Origin: Bolinopsis microptera
Taxonomy: Eukaryota > Ctenophora > Tentaculata > Lobata > Bolinopsidae
Length of the DNA stretch: 64,000 bases
NCBI RefSeq assembly: GCF_026151205.1
Contig: NC_087084.1
Span: forward strand, 2,327,345-2,391,344
Direction: 5' to 3'
Shown: one piece after another, positions 13,401 through 28,400 of the stretch
Position numbering within the stretch: position 1 is the stretch's first letter
Layout: each line of letters begins with the position of its first letter
The notes under the pieces: generated by a model
Seen by the model: the letters and a program-made list of their open reading frames with translations, nothing else
Database searches by the model: none
Told to the model about the DNA's origin: nothing
Program-made: the position numbers and the translations under genes

Positions 13401-16400
13401 ACTACGGTACCGAGGGAGTTCTAACTTGGATGCTTACCTCTCAGAATAAGCCATTCCAAGTGATCGCTGCTAGACTTACTTTTATCAAGTTAGAAGTTAT
13501 TTGTATTAAGTTATATTAAGTTATATTAAGTTTTTTATATTAGCACATTTTATAGTAATCTGTAGTTTGGAGAGTGCTGTTTTGTCAACTCTGATAGGTT
13601 ATTAAATATGGGTACTAGTTTTTAAGACAGGTGCCAACTTGAATATACTGTAACCTGGTTAGCAGCTTTACTGAAAAGAAAAAAGCGATCTCTTAAAATT
13701 CCCTCTTGAACAAAAAACACACTCTGTATAAAATGTCCATGTCTCAACGATCCACCAAATAGTTTATTTCAGCAATTGTTTGACGTACGTGTTCCTGGTG
13801 AAGAGTTGCTCGAACCCTATCTCCTCTACTTTCTATAAAGATGTCGGACTGTACCTCTCCTCTCACTCCATAGCTCAGTCAGATCCCCAACTCTTCAAGT
13901 GAGAATACCACCAACTTTTAATAAAAGAAATGTGTTCTCCATTCTGATTTCATATCTGTTTTCTGATTTCATATTTTGTAAACCTCTTAAATCGGTTGGC
14001 CGTTCGCGTCAGCCAGTTTCTTACCAGTAGTAACTTACCAGTAGTTACCAGTAGTTACTTACCAGTAGTTACCAGTAGTTACTTACCAAAGTAATCATTC
14101 CCAGATCCACTCTACTGAACCCACGTGACTACCCGCTCTGTGAACCACTAAACAAGTTGTTCCTGGTATCTAAATACAACAAGAACTTGTGCACGTGGTT
14201 TACTGCTCAGCCTGCTTGGTATACGTGTAACTTGGCTCACGATAAGGTCAGTTCTCATTTCTATACGTGTAACTTGGCTCACGATAAGGTCAGTTCTCAT
14301 TTATATACGTGTAACTTGGCTCACGATAAGGTCAGTTCTCATTTCTATACGTGTAACTTGGCTCACGATAAGGTCAGTTCTCATTTATATACGTGTAATT
14401 TGGCTCACGATAATGTCAGTTCTCATTTATATACGTGTAATTTGGCTCACGATAAGGTCAGTTCTCATTTCTATACCTGTAACTTGGCTCACGATAATGT
14501 CAGTTCTCATTTATATACGTGTAATTTGGCTCACGATAAGGTCAGTTCTCATTTATATACGTGTAATTTGGCTCACGATAATGTCAGTTCTCATTTATAT
14601 ACGTGTAATTTGGCTCACGATAAGGTCAGTTCTCATTTCTATACCTGTAACTTGGCTCACGATAATGTCAGTTCTCATTTATATACGTGTAATTTGGCTC
14701 ACGATAAGGTCAGTTCTCATTTATATACGTGTAATTTGGCTCACGATAAGGTCAGTTCTCATTTATATACGTGTAATTTCTATACGTGTAACTTGGCTCA
14801 CGATAAGGTCAGTTCTCATTTATATACCTGTAACTTGGCTCACGATAAGGTCAGTTCTCATTTATATACCTGTAACTTGGCTCACGATAAGGTCAGTTCT
14901 CATTTATATACCTGTAACTTGGCTCACGATAAGGTCAGTTCTCATTTATATACCTGTAACTTGGCTCACGATAAGGTCAGTTCTCATTTATATACCTGTA
15001 ACTTGGCTCACGATAAGGTCAGTTCTCATTTATATACCTGTAACTTGGCTCACGATAAGGTCAGTTCTCATTTATATACCTGTAACTTGGCTCACGATAA
15101 GGTCAGTTCTCATTTATATACGTGCAACTTGGCTCACGATAATGTCAGTTCTCATTTATATACGTGTAACTTGGCTCACGATAAGGTCAGTTCTCATTTA
15201 TATACGTGTAACTTGGCTCACGATAATGTCAGTTCTCATTTATATACCTGTAACTTGGCTCACGATAATGTCAGTTCTCATTTATATACGTGCAACTTGG
15301 CTCACGATAAGGTCAGTTCTCATTTATATACCTGTAACTTGGCTCACGATAAGGTCAGTTCTCATTTCTATACGTGTAACTTGGCTCACGATAAGGTCAG
15401 TTCTCATTTATATACGTGCAACTTGGCTCACGATAAGGTCAGTTCTCATTTCTATATGTGTAACTTGGCTCACGATAAGGTCAGTTCTCATTTATATACG
15501 AGTGCAATTTTTAAGTTAGAATAACAAAAGTAACGAGTCAGTTTTGAAAATGGGTTTTACTTATTGGTTTTAAAAATGTACCGATAAGAGAGGAGAGTGT
15601 ATGATGTTAAGTCTGAGTTCTACAGATTTGCAGAGCGCCCTGCTGTCACATGTCTGTCACATGTCTATACAATACATGTCACATGTCTATACAATACATG
15701 TCACGTGTTGTCACGTGTCTATACAATACATGTCACATGTGGTCACATGTCTATACAATACATGTCACATGTGGTCACGTGTCTATACAATACATGTCAC
15801 ATGTCTATACAATACATGTCACATGTGGTCACGTGTATATACAATACATGTCACATGTCTATACAATACATGTCACGTGTTGTCACGTGTCTATACAATA
15901 CATGTCACATGTGGTCACATGTCTATACAATACATGTCACATGTGGTCACATGTCTATACAATACATGTCACATGTGGTCACGTATCTATACAATACATG
16001 TCACATGTGGTCACGTATCTATACAATACATGTCACATGTCTATACAATACATGTCACATGTGGTCACGTGTATATACAATACATGTCACATGTCTATAC
16101 AATACATGTCACGTGTTGTCACGTGTCTATACAATACATGTCACATGTGGTCACATGTCTATACAATACATGTCACATGTGGTCACATGTCTATACAATA
16201 CATGTCACATGTGGTCACGTATCTATACAATACATGTCACATGTTGTCACATTTCTATGATACAATCACTCTTCCAGGTTAACGAAGTCCACGGTACAAA
16301 GACAAAACAGAGGATGACACTGTCAGAGATACAGAACAACGTGTCCCCTGTTTCCAGTACTGAGTTCTGTGTTTCCACATTGGCTGGGGGCATTCTTACT

Positions 16401-19400
16401 TCTCAGGTATATAATATCAACATTCAACATAGACTGACAAAATTTTCTTATCGTCATTACATTTTGTTCGAAGTGGAACCTACCAAAAATCTACATACGG
16501 TTTCCTGAAAAATCTGTACGATTTCCTGAACGTTTACAAACGTTAAAATCTTATTGTTAATTATGTATATAATAATTGTTTTATGTATAATTAATAATTA
16601 AAAATCACTTACTCTGAGTAAATTATAGAACGTTCCGAGTGCAACTGATTTTCAGGCGGGTTTATTCTACGTGTTGTCGAGTATACGTGATACCCAGCTG
16701 GAGATATCAGCACTTAGACTGGTACAAACTGTATATACTGGAGTATACTGGAGTATACTAGAGTATACTAGAGTATACTGTCCGAGTATACTGGAGTATA
16801 CTGTATATACTGTATATACTGAAGTGCAACTGATTTTCAGGCGGGTTTATTCTACGTGTTGTCGAGTATACGTGATACACAGCTGGAGATATCAGCACTT
16901 AGACTGGTACAAACTGTATATACTGGAGTATACTGGAGTATACTGGAGTATACTAGAGTATACTAGAGTATACTGGAGTATACTGGAGTATACTGTATAT
17001 ACTGTATATACTGAAGTGCAACTGATTTTCAGGCGGGTTTATTCTACGTGTTGTCGAGTATACGTGATACACAGCTGGAGATATCAGCACTTAGACTGGT
17101 ACAAACTGACACATCTCAACAAACTCTTTGTCTGGTACTGTCAGGGTACTCGGCTATTGGCAAATGGTCAGGTAGGAATACATTAGTTGCTAGTTACTAA
17201 TTAGTTATTAGTTGCTAATTAGTATAGACATGAGTTACCTCCATGCCAGGGCATTCAACCTGGGATGAAATGAATGAAATGAGGTATCTATATCCCGCTT
17301 ATATGATTAACCAACAGCTCAAGGAAGGTGGTTAACCATGTCAGAGCGGCTGACTGTGAGTGATGTGAGCAAATGTGCAAAAATGAACAAGAGTATAACT
17401 CAATATAAGGCTAAGATTCATCTTTAGATTAAGATATTGCTTTCATACATTCGGTGAAATATGCACGTTCGTGTTATAATTTTCTAGCATTGTATATCGT
17501 CACCTACAAATAGAAAGGGCTTATGTCGAAAAATGTCGTTTTGAGATAATCAATAAAAACCTATTTACGGAAATGGAAAAAATGACTGGCCTACACTCTG
17601 AAAATGTTCCTGAAGCTTTTCAATTAATTGGGGTAATTGATTTAATTTTGACATAGGCCCTCATAGGCCCTTTAAAAAAATATTCAATACATAGGCCACT
17701 CTTAATTAATTGAAACATCTTACATGTGAGAATCGGTACAGGGCGTATGTGTACATAGGTCCTTTTAACTTTTCAAATTATTTCTTTAAACATCACATTC
17801 CAACAATTTGTTAGGGCATATGTTGACTTAGGCCCTTTCTACTTTTCAAAAACATCACACCTCAACAATTTGTTAGGGCATATGTTGACTTGGGCCCTTT
17901 CTACTTTTCAAAAACATCATCAAAAACATCACATTCCAACAATTTGTTAGGGCATATGTCGACATGGGCCCTTTTTATTTTATCAATATCAGTAGCAGTT
18001 CAGTTTATTGAAAAAGGACTATGTTAATATAGGCCCTTTTAAAAAATTAGAGATATTCAATTTTCACCCAATTGACTTTATATTTGGGGATATGGTAGGT
18101 ATGGTTCCACAGATTATCGTGCTGGTATAGCTTTTTAAAAGGGCCTATGTCGACATAAGCCCTTTCTATATTTTGTAGGTGACGATATATCTATATTATA
18201 TTTTAAACTTGACGAAATTTCCCCGGCAACGGGGACATAGAAGAAAAAACACCGAAAATCGACCTCAAAATGACCCTCTGGTGATGCCAAACCCAGCTCG
18301 CAAATGGAGTTGAAACCTCGCCATTTTTAGCAGGGTTGTAGAAAAAGGATAGGAATAGGCTATAGCATTCTTAGAATTTTGATTTAGGCTTTAGATTTTT
18401 TATAATTAACGTCGGAAGTGAGGTTAAATAATCGTTAGAATAATGGCGTTATTTAAGCAAAGGTTTACTGCGCTGTTGCGTAGCAACGATAAAAATGCAC
18501 GTGTGCGAGCAACCACAGATTAACAACGCGCGTTGTTATGCTGTATGATACGTCATAATTTCAAAACTAGCTCACATTTACGCTTACGCTATGACTTCTT
18601 ATAACTTTGTTTGTGATTGCAATATTTTGATGCAGTAAAAAGTATCGATACTTTTTTTTCGATACTAAATTCGCTAGAGCTACACACAATGCTGACATGA
18701 CGCCGCGCACACACAATCAACAAAAATATTGTTGTTTTCTAATTACGCAAATAACTTTGCGCAGTTAAACATTTTAATTGCCTGGCAATAATTCAATTGA
18801 CTGTCATTCTCGATTGAAATATCAGAATTTCACAACTAGCTCACATTTACCCTCATGACGCTATATACCTATATATATTTATAACTTTGGTTGTGATTGA
18901 AATTTTTTGATGCGGTAAAAAGTATCGTTTTGGGGCTATATGATGAAGAGAAATTAAAAAATAACTGATGCTTAAAATTTCCTCGAACAAAGCTTTCGAC
19001 TAGCGGCGGGTTTCTAGTAGTATATATTATATAGATATAATCATAGTATATATATATATAATTTCGTTCTGTGTAATTATAAAATCAAAATAAAGAACAT
19101 TGGGTTGATTGCAGATGTTGATTCCCTCAATATTACGCCCCACTATTTCAGATAAACTAGGAGCTGTGGACAGGGAACTGGCTCTGCGAACCAACTCCAA
19201 CAGTGTGCGAGCTGTACTGACTCAGCTGGATATAGACCAGTTCTCACTCACTAACACCAGAACATCTGATAAAACCAGGTAATTGTGTGACGTCACGTGA
19301 TGAGCAGTGTGACGTAACGTGATGAGCAGTGTGACGTCACGTGATGAGCAGTGTGACGTCACGTGATGAGCAGTGTGACGTCACGTGATGAGCAGTGTGA

Positions 19401-22400
19401 CATCACGTGATGTGCAGTGTGACGTCACGTGATGAGCAGTGTGACGTCACGTGATGAGCAGTGTGATGTCACGTGATAAGGTGTGGCGTAACGTGAGAAA
19501 TTGTGTGACGTCACGTGATGAGCAGTGTGACGTCACGCGAGGAGTTATATACACATTATACAGGTGTTTTATTGTGCGGTGTACAATCTGTCCAGCTCAT
19601 TATTTAGATATTATAACAATTAATCTAACAGCAACCTCCCCAGACAGGAACTAGCCCGCTACTTTGGGTACAGATTCCAGGACGCAGCTCCCCCCAGAAC
19701 TTCTGAACCTACCTACCCTCTCGTCTTCGAACGGTCCTACGATTACTTCTTCCTTCTGGTATCACCCCTCATTTCACCATCTCTGTTGGGGGAGATATTA
19801 TCTGTTCTTCAGGATAGTGGTGTTTCTTTGCTCGGTTAGTTTTACTCGGGAATCGTTTCGTTTGTGTTCTTACACCCTAATACGGCCACAGTTATTTAGC
19901 CACAGTGTAGTTCTTCTTGTAAATAATGCATTATCCGTACAAATTTGATCAAGAACTTGGCTTCTGAAATAAGCAACATTTTTTTGCGTTTCATCATAGC
20001 CCATAAATTTAAAATGCAAACTGTTAAACTATTTTCTAGGCGTTAGAAGAAGTAGACTAAACTACAGGAAATGTGTTGGACTGGGACTATCTGAATGTCA
20101 GACGAAAGTGTTCTCTAAGTTTAACGGAACTCCCCTCACCTCACCCTCACTATCTAGTTCTAATGGTTCTACTCCTGGAGAAGAAAGACAGTTCTTCCCT
20201 CAGGTGGGACTTTTCAATCATGTCGTCACTTGTTTCATGATTTATGATATCACATGTTTTGTGATGTTTTATCTTAAATGCGAATAGTGCTTTGGAAATC
20301 ATGATTGATAATTCCATTCAGCATGATTTTGCTTTGATGTTTATGAATTTTCTCTGCAGTTTATATGCACAGTGCACGGTGCATTTCGCCACCTTTGAAA
20401 TGCTAAGCACCGTCACTAGGGTAACATATCTTAACCACGTGACATGACGTCACACTACGTGACTCGCCCACGTGACTCGCCCACGTGACGTGTATTCACA
20501 TAACCATTACTCTCAGAACTTTACAACGGACGCGTCCCCCTCACAACCCACCTTGGCTTCCACCGTCCTGTTCCTGTCCAAACGTAACGGTATCTACCAC
20601 TCCCGTCACCTGGTAAAGGAACTGAAAACACGGGTAGTTGATGTTAACATGAGTCATACCTTGCAGACTTCCGATACTTTTAATAGCAGGGAACAGCTGT
20701 CAGGTTTGTGATATTATCTGAGATATAGTTATTAGTCGCGTGATTCATGACGTCACCTGTTTCATGACGTTATGTGTTTCATGACGTCACCTATTTTCGT
20801 GACGCAAAATCGCTTCAAGACTCATTTTTTTCACATATTTGTACGATAATCATGAGATAATACCTTCAGATCCCTATCTGTATTTTGAGATAGTGCCGCA
20901 TTCTGAGAACAACCTGTGGAATGTTGGTGGTCAGTTTGGTCTTATGCCGGAGAGGAAAACATTCGACTTCTTCATGTCTCACAAACAGGTGATTGAGGGT
21001 ACAAAATCTGTATTTTACATGGTAAAATTATTTCTTATTATATCTGTAGTGACTAAATTTATGGTAGACTAAATTTACCGTAAATATTTTTTGCCGCGAA
21101 TATGCCGCGATTTTCGAAGTTTTTGTTGCTATTTTCTTTTGTCCTTGTGTGGCTCTGTCTGATTTCCCGAACAAATTCAAAATTTTCACGAAAATTGTTA
21201 CCAAAAAAAGTAGCTCATTATACGTATTACGTAATTGTGAAATCAATTATATTTTATTCATTACGTGCCTCAGAACTGTGTCGGTACTTTGGGGTGGTAT
21301 TTTTAGTTTAAATCACTCTCTTCGCTAGCCTCACCACTCTTAAATCAGGGTTTTTCTCAGTCTACTCAACAAAATATTGTTATCAGATCACATAGGATAG
21401 TCGTATATAATCTGACTTTTCTCTCGCTAATAATCCTTTCCCGACCCCGTGACTCTGCCAGCTACTATCACGTGACTATGATATAGTAACTGTTTTCTCC
21501 TCGTCATGAGGAGGTAAGGAGTTATTATGTATTTTGCGCACTACTTTTTTACATCAATTTTGTCTCTATAACTTTTTATGTCCTATGCATACACTCCTTG
21601 ATAGTTATCTTGATCTAGTATCTTTGTTTCACACAATAGAGCATAAGTTTTGTGGTTTATCCACTGGGCTTAGATTTTGTGTCTGAGCTACCAAATTTTC
21701 TTATTATTATTTATTATAATAAATATATTTGAAGTAAACAAATCTGGTCGCAAACAAACAAATTATGCTGGATGAATTATTACTAGCAGGAAGACTCAAG
21801 AGACTGAAATAATTAAATTTTGGGCTCTAAAATCCCTATTCCTTGGCCTATTTTTTATTTTTTCATGCTGATTTGAAAAGCATAAAAGCATTCGACCCAG
21901 TCAAAAAAGTTTCAGTTGTATTTCTTTTACGGTTTTTTTACGGAAAGTCACATTAAAGTTGATGCCGTGGTGTCAGTAAAATGGCACGGATCCATCCATA
22001 TAGAATATATATATATATATAGTCTCGCTTTATATATAGTAAGATGAACCAAATCTGCGATAGAGTAGCATACCCATAAAGTGGTTTGTACGGAGTAATC
22101 CTCTCCCGACCCCGTGACTCTGCCAGCTACTATCACGTGACTATGGAATAGGAACTTTTTTCTCCTCGTCATGATGATGGATTATCAACCAAATCTGCGA
22201 TAGAGTAGCACAGTGGCGTAAGGTTGCCTGTTGGCCCCCAATTTTAGTCACTTTTTTCGAATTTCCGAGACCATTTTCCATTCCATTTATTTGATTTTTC
22301 CATTATTTAGCTAGTTTTGTTGTTTCCCATTTCGCACATAAATTCATACTTTAAAAGTTTAAAGTCAGGCATGTTGATTAAATGATTTATTACATTTAAT

Positions 22401-25400
22401 GTCTCCCTGTTTGAATTCTAACGACGAGCCAAGATTACATCCATCAGTTACATTACATAACATCAAATTTCTTAGTTCATGCAGTAGGATCCTGTGTACA
22501 GTTAGCAATATTTAACGGTTTATTATAACATAATATAGCAGCAGTTTTAAAAGTTCAATTCTAGAATTAAACTAGATGCAGATAGTACTGCCTGATGGGA
22601 AAAGGAAGTAAGAGAATGTTAAAACATAAAAGCAGTGGATTACACGTTTAATAGTCAAAGTAGCTCAGCAGTAGGAACGCGAACGGTGATGTCACTATAT
22701 TAATTATAAACAATGTAAGCTCAATAATATTCATGTCAAAATTCTGACTAAATTTATGGTAGACTACATTTGTCGTTTTTAAGGTATATTATACCGTAAA
22801 TATGTTTTTTCCGCGAATATGCCGCGATTTTCGAAATTTTGGTTGCAATTTTAACAATTTTAGGTCATCGCAGCGCCGCGATTTTTGGCCTAAATAATCA
22901 CGATTTTCTTTTGTCCTTGTGTGGCTCTATCTGATTTCCCGAACAAATTCAAAATTTTCACGAAAATTGTTACCAAAAAAAGTAGCTCATTATACGTTTT
23001 ACGTAGTTGTGAAATCAATTATATTTTATTCATTACGTGCCTCAGAACTGTGTCGGTACTTTGGGGTGGTATTTTTAGTTTAAATCACTCTCTTCGCTAG
23101 CCTCACCACTCTTAAATCAGGGTTTTTCTCAGTCTACTCAACAAAATATTGTTATCAGATCACATAGGATAGTCGTATATAATCTGACTTTTCTCTCGCT
23201 AATAATCCTCTCCCGACCCCGTGACTCTGCCAGCTACTATCACGTGACTATGATATAGTAACTGTTTTCTCCTCGTCATGAGGAGGTTAGGAGTTATTAT
23301 GTATTTTGCGCACTACTTTTTTACATCAATTTTGTCTCTATAACTTTTTATGTCCTATGCATACACTCCTTGATAGTTATCTTGATCTAGTATCTTTGTT
23401 TCACACAATAGAGCATAAGTTTTGTGGTTTATCCACTGGGCTTAGATTTTGTGTCTAAGCTACCAAATTTTCTTATTATTATTTATTATAATAAATATAT
23501 TTGAAGTAAACAAATCTGGTCGCAAACAAAAAAATTATGCTGGATGAATTATTACTAGCAGGAAGCCGTATAACCCTAAATGGTGTCAAGACTCAAGAGA
23601 CTGAAATAATTATGACCTATTTAAATCGCGTTTTTGACACCACTTGGGGGTCCAAATTTTGGGCTCTAAAATCCCTATTCCTTGGCCAATTTTTTATTTT
23701 TTCATGCTGATTTGAAAAGCATAAAAGCATTCGACCCAATCAAAAAAGTTTCAGTTGTATATCTTTTACGGTTTTTTTGCGGAAAGTCACATTAAAGTTG
23801 ATGCCGTGGTGTCAGTAAAATGGCACGGATCCATCCATATAGAATATATATATATATATAGTCTCGCTTTATATATAGTAAGATGAACCAAATCTGCGAT
23901 AGAGTAGCATAGCCATAAAATGGTTTGTACGGAGTAATCCTCTCCCGACCCCGTGACTCTGCCAGCTACTATCACGTGACTATTGAATAGTAACTTTTTT
24001 CTCCTCGTCATGATGATGGATTATCAACCAAATCTGCGATAGAGTAGCACAGTGGCGTAAGGTTGCCTGTTGGCCCCCAATTTTAGTCACTTTTTTCGAA
24101 TTTCCGAGACCATTTTCCATTCCATTTATTTGATTTTTCCATTATTTAGCTAGTTTTGTTGTTTCCCATTTCGCACATAAATTCATACTTTAAAAGTTTA
24201 AAGTCAGGCATGTTGATTAAATGATTTATTACATTTAATGTCTCCCTGTTTGAATTCTAACGACGAGCCAACATTACATCCATCAGTTACATTACATAAC
24301 ATCAAATTTCTTAGTTCATGCAGTAGGATCCTGTGTACAGTTAGCAATATTTAACGGTTTATTATAACATAATATAGCAGCAGTTTTAAAAGTTCAATTC
24401 TAGAATTAAACTAGATGCAGATAGTACTGCCTGATGGGAAAAGGAAGTAAGAGAATGTTAAAACATAAAAGCAGTGGATTACACGTTTAATAGTCAAAGT
24501 AGCTCAGCAGTAGGAACGGTGATGTCACTATATTAATTATAAACAATGTAAGCTCAATAATATTCATGTCAAAATTCTGACTAAATTTATGGTAGACTAC
24601 ATTTGTCGTTTTTAAGGTATATTATACCGTAAATATGTTTTTTCCGCGAATATGCCGCGATTTTCGAAATTTTGGTTGCAATTTTAACAATTTTAGCTCA
24701 TCGCAGCGCCGCGATTTTTGGCCTAAATAATCACGATTTTCTTTTGTCCTTGTGTAGCTCTGTCTGATTTCCCGAACAAATTCAAAATTTTCACGAAAAT
24801 TGTTACCAAAAAAAGTAGCTCATTAATCATTATACGTTTTACGTAATTGTGAACATTTTGTATCAATATATTTTATTCATTACGTGCCTCAGAACTGTGT
24901 CCGTACTTGTGGTATAATTAGCCAGCATTTTGGGAATCGGTTGCGTGTTTATTTTTTCATAGCCAATTTGACAATTTTTAACGCCGTCTTAGGAATCCTT
25001 AGTTTTAATACACGCTAAATAGTACAATTTTACATTGTCTCCGTTAACAGAGTTGTCTTTGTTGATATTTATTTTAATGAAAGCGGGTAATTTACCCGCA
25101 TACATTGAAAATAAATTTCACCTGCTGGGTAAATAATATTCTGTTTTAACGAAACATTCTTGTAATGATCAGGTTACATTCTGTCGAACATGCAAACGAA
25201 CAACAAAACGCTATATGCTATCAGAGATAATGAGGAGCGGTCACTTCTTATATTGTGGAACTTTATAGTTATTCTGTCGTCACTTATAGGGGACAGTATC
25301 ATTTTGATAGCGACTATTAAGTACAAAGCCATCAAACTCCATAAAGTGATAATAACAGTAATGCAACACATGGCTGTTTGTGACTTATTACAAACAGTAT

Positions 25401-28400
25401 TCAGAGTGTTCCCTGGTACTCTGGCAATAATATCAGATCGTTCGGTTTTTGGAGTGTTACTCTGTCATGTGCAGGACAATGTTGGCTGGGTTTGCAATTT
25501 CGTGACAGTGCTTCTGACATGTGCTATGACCACTCTGAAACTGATAATAGTGAAGTATCCTCTGAGAACTAGTGCCTGGTCTACACGGTTAGGACATAAA
25601 ATCTGTTCTGCTGTGTGGCTCTTAGCACTTGGTGGGTGCACTCCAGCACTAGTATTGAACATGCTTTACATCAGAGACACAATCCACTTTGACTACATAG
25701 TCTATATTTGTCATTATGATCTCGGCTCACCCAGTGTACCAACCTGGTTCCCATGGTACTTTATTATCAGTGGTGCTGTGTTCGGTATCCTCCCCTCCAC
25801 CATACTCATCCTTACATCAGTTCTCCTCCTGATCGTGGCTAGTAGAGCTGCCTCCCGACACGGAATAAAAATGAGATGGGGAGGTGTGATGACAGTGCTG
25901 CTCACTGTCGGAGTGTTCTTTATATCTTACCTGCCATTCATTGCGACAAAACATTGGGGAGTTAAATACAGCACCACTTCCATTCGAGTAATGTTGTATC
26001 TCACTTACCTGAATATAATGTCTAACTTCTTTGTGTACTCCCTTACTGTGAGAAGTTTTAGACATTTCCTAAAAGTGAAGACATCCGAACTCTTTACCTT
26101 AATGAGGCTGTCCATGCAAGGAGGACGACAACTCCAACAAAGACATCAAAGACCAGTCGGGCAGAGACCATATCCAAGGCAAGATCCTCCAGAGGTGCAA
26201 GGTGATGATATCCTAACTCCTGCTGTAGAGCTACAAGGAATGCAGTTACAGGAAGATGAGATACAACAAAACTTCCCAGATATTGTGGATACGCCCGTTT
26301 AGTGTTCAATGAGACAGCTTCGTAATATTTTATGCATGAAAATGAAACTGCATTACTTATTACATAAATTATGTATCATAGTATTAGTGTTTCATTAATT
26401 GTACAATTTGTCATGTTCTTTCAATGTGACCTTCGATTTAAGAATCTTTACGGTGTCTTTTCTTATAATTTGCTATTCTTTTTTAACTTTTAAAAATTGA
26501 AAATGTTTCAATATTACCAATAATTACAGAACATTTCATTATTTTAACATCGTTCATAAGTTTTTGATAACTAATTGTTTTGTATCGATAAATGTAAATT
26601 ATGTGTTGCTTTTATCCTAGAATGGTGATTAGATCAAGTTAAATTAGTTAAAATGTAATTAAAATGTTTTGTGCGATAATGTTGAAGAAAAATTTGATTT
26701 ACTTTCATTGAAAATTATTTTGAAATCTTTCTAAGGTGACAAAATTTGCCTTTTATTTCGATTTCCGACATATTTTAACATATTTCAGCATATTCAACAC
26801 ATTTAACATAAACTTCAGGACACATTTTAACATATTTCAGCATATTCAACACATTTTACATAAACCTCAGGACGTGATAACAGAGAAATGTGACTTAGAA
26901 CAGATAGTGTTCGTAGCTCTTATCGGTAAAGATGTGGCCGCTACAGCTGGGCGCGAGATACACGCTTTCGTTCATTTCTGTGGTATGTTTCGTGAATTTT
27001 ATAGTCTTTTCGTGATGTTGTTCATGTCTACAAAAAACTCTTAGTATTTTCAATTAGTATATTTATTAATCAGAAATGTTCATCAGAAACATCACAACAA
27101 TGCGACCCATAAATAATGTTCCTATCCGTATATTACATATCTATATAATTATATTCAACTAACAGAGCAACTTAACTTTTCACAGACACGTTGGGAATAG
27201 AGGTACCAGAGAATGAGACAGGTCAGCTGGAACTGTTGGGAGTTAAACTCATCAGTAAACTTAACTCCTTCCAAGCTAGAGAAGTTACTCAGTACGAAGT
27301 GGGTGATCCACATTGGAAGAGTGACATTCAGTTCCTTCAGACAGGTACTTTGGGTGACGTCACCAAGTTTTTACCGCAGTATTTCTATTTCTTGCATATA
27401 ACTATTTAATACCTTTAACTCTTTGTGTCTTCGTTGATGATTAGGGACTGTCAATAAATAAATCATGTTTTCAAATATCAATTTATTACTGAACAATAAA
27501 AATCACATCAACCGAAACATTTTCCTTATCTTTTCAGTGCCCATAATCTCTCTGCTGTTCCGAGGAATCAACGCTTTCCAAATTATCAAACAGCTCCTCT
27601 CCCGCTCCACCACGTGCACTACTCCCAGCATCAGATCACGTGACGATACGCCTGCACGTGGGCGTGGATCACGTGACCATTGCAGCAGTATCATGTCAGA
27701 GACACCAGAACATGCGTACAAGCTAGCCAGTCTGCTGTTCTTTGAGAAGGAACTGTACAGTGACGAGATCATGAGGCCTAAACAATTACATCTACCCCCA
27801 CCCAGGACTCATGTTAATAGTATCATCAGCAAGGAGGGTGGGTACTTTCTGATCAACCACTAATTATATCAAAAATCATGCTATATTTTGTTGCCGGATA
27901 ATTGTTCATTATGTCAAATAAAGTTTAGCTATTTGCGCCCTAAAGCGAACCCTACCACCAATACTCTGAAACCAACTTTATTATTTCTCATTACCCAGCT
28001 CTTACCCCTCTAACCCCTCTAACCCCTCTAACCCTTCTAACCCCTCTAACCCCACAAACCCCTCTAACCCCACAAACCCCTCTAACCCCTCTAACCCCAC
28101 AAACCCCTCTAACCCCTCTAACCCCACAAACCCCTCTAACCCCACAAACCCCTCTAACCCCACAAACCCCTCTAACCCCACAAACCCCTCTAACCCCACA
28201 AACCTCTCTAACCCCACAAACCCCACAAACCCCTCTAACCCCACTAACCCCTTTAACCCTTCTAACCCCTCTAACCCCACAAACCCCTCTAACCCCACAA
28301 ACCCCTCTAACCCCACAAACCCCTCTAACCCCACAAACCCCTCTAACCCCACAAACCCCTCTAACCCCACAAACCCCTCTAACCCCACAAACCTCTCTAA

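Noticed and set aside
14157-15524. Long open frames (455 and 368 codons) of periodic peptide
   Set aside because: They exist because the 42-bp unit lacks stops. Exon 13 most simply ends at the first donor, and the rest is treated as an array that might be included only by alternative splicing.
15597-16508. Three overlapping open frames across the ACATGT array
   Set aside because: All frames of the repeat are open in parallel, which is a mark of tandem sequence rather than coding selection.
21948-24011. Paired 74-codon minus-strand frames (21948-22172 and 23787-24011)
   Set aside because: They are the same non-coding part of the ~1.8-kb tandem unit; no domain, and a TATATA run forms part of the peptide.
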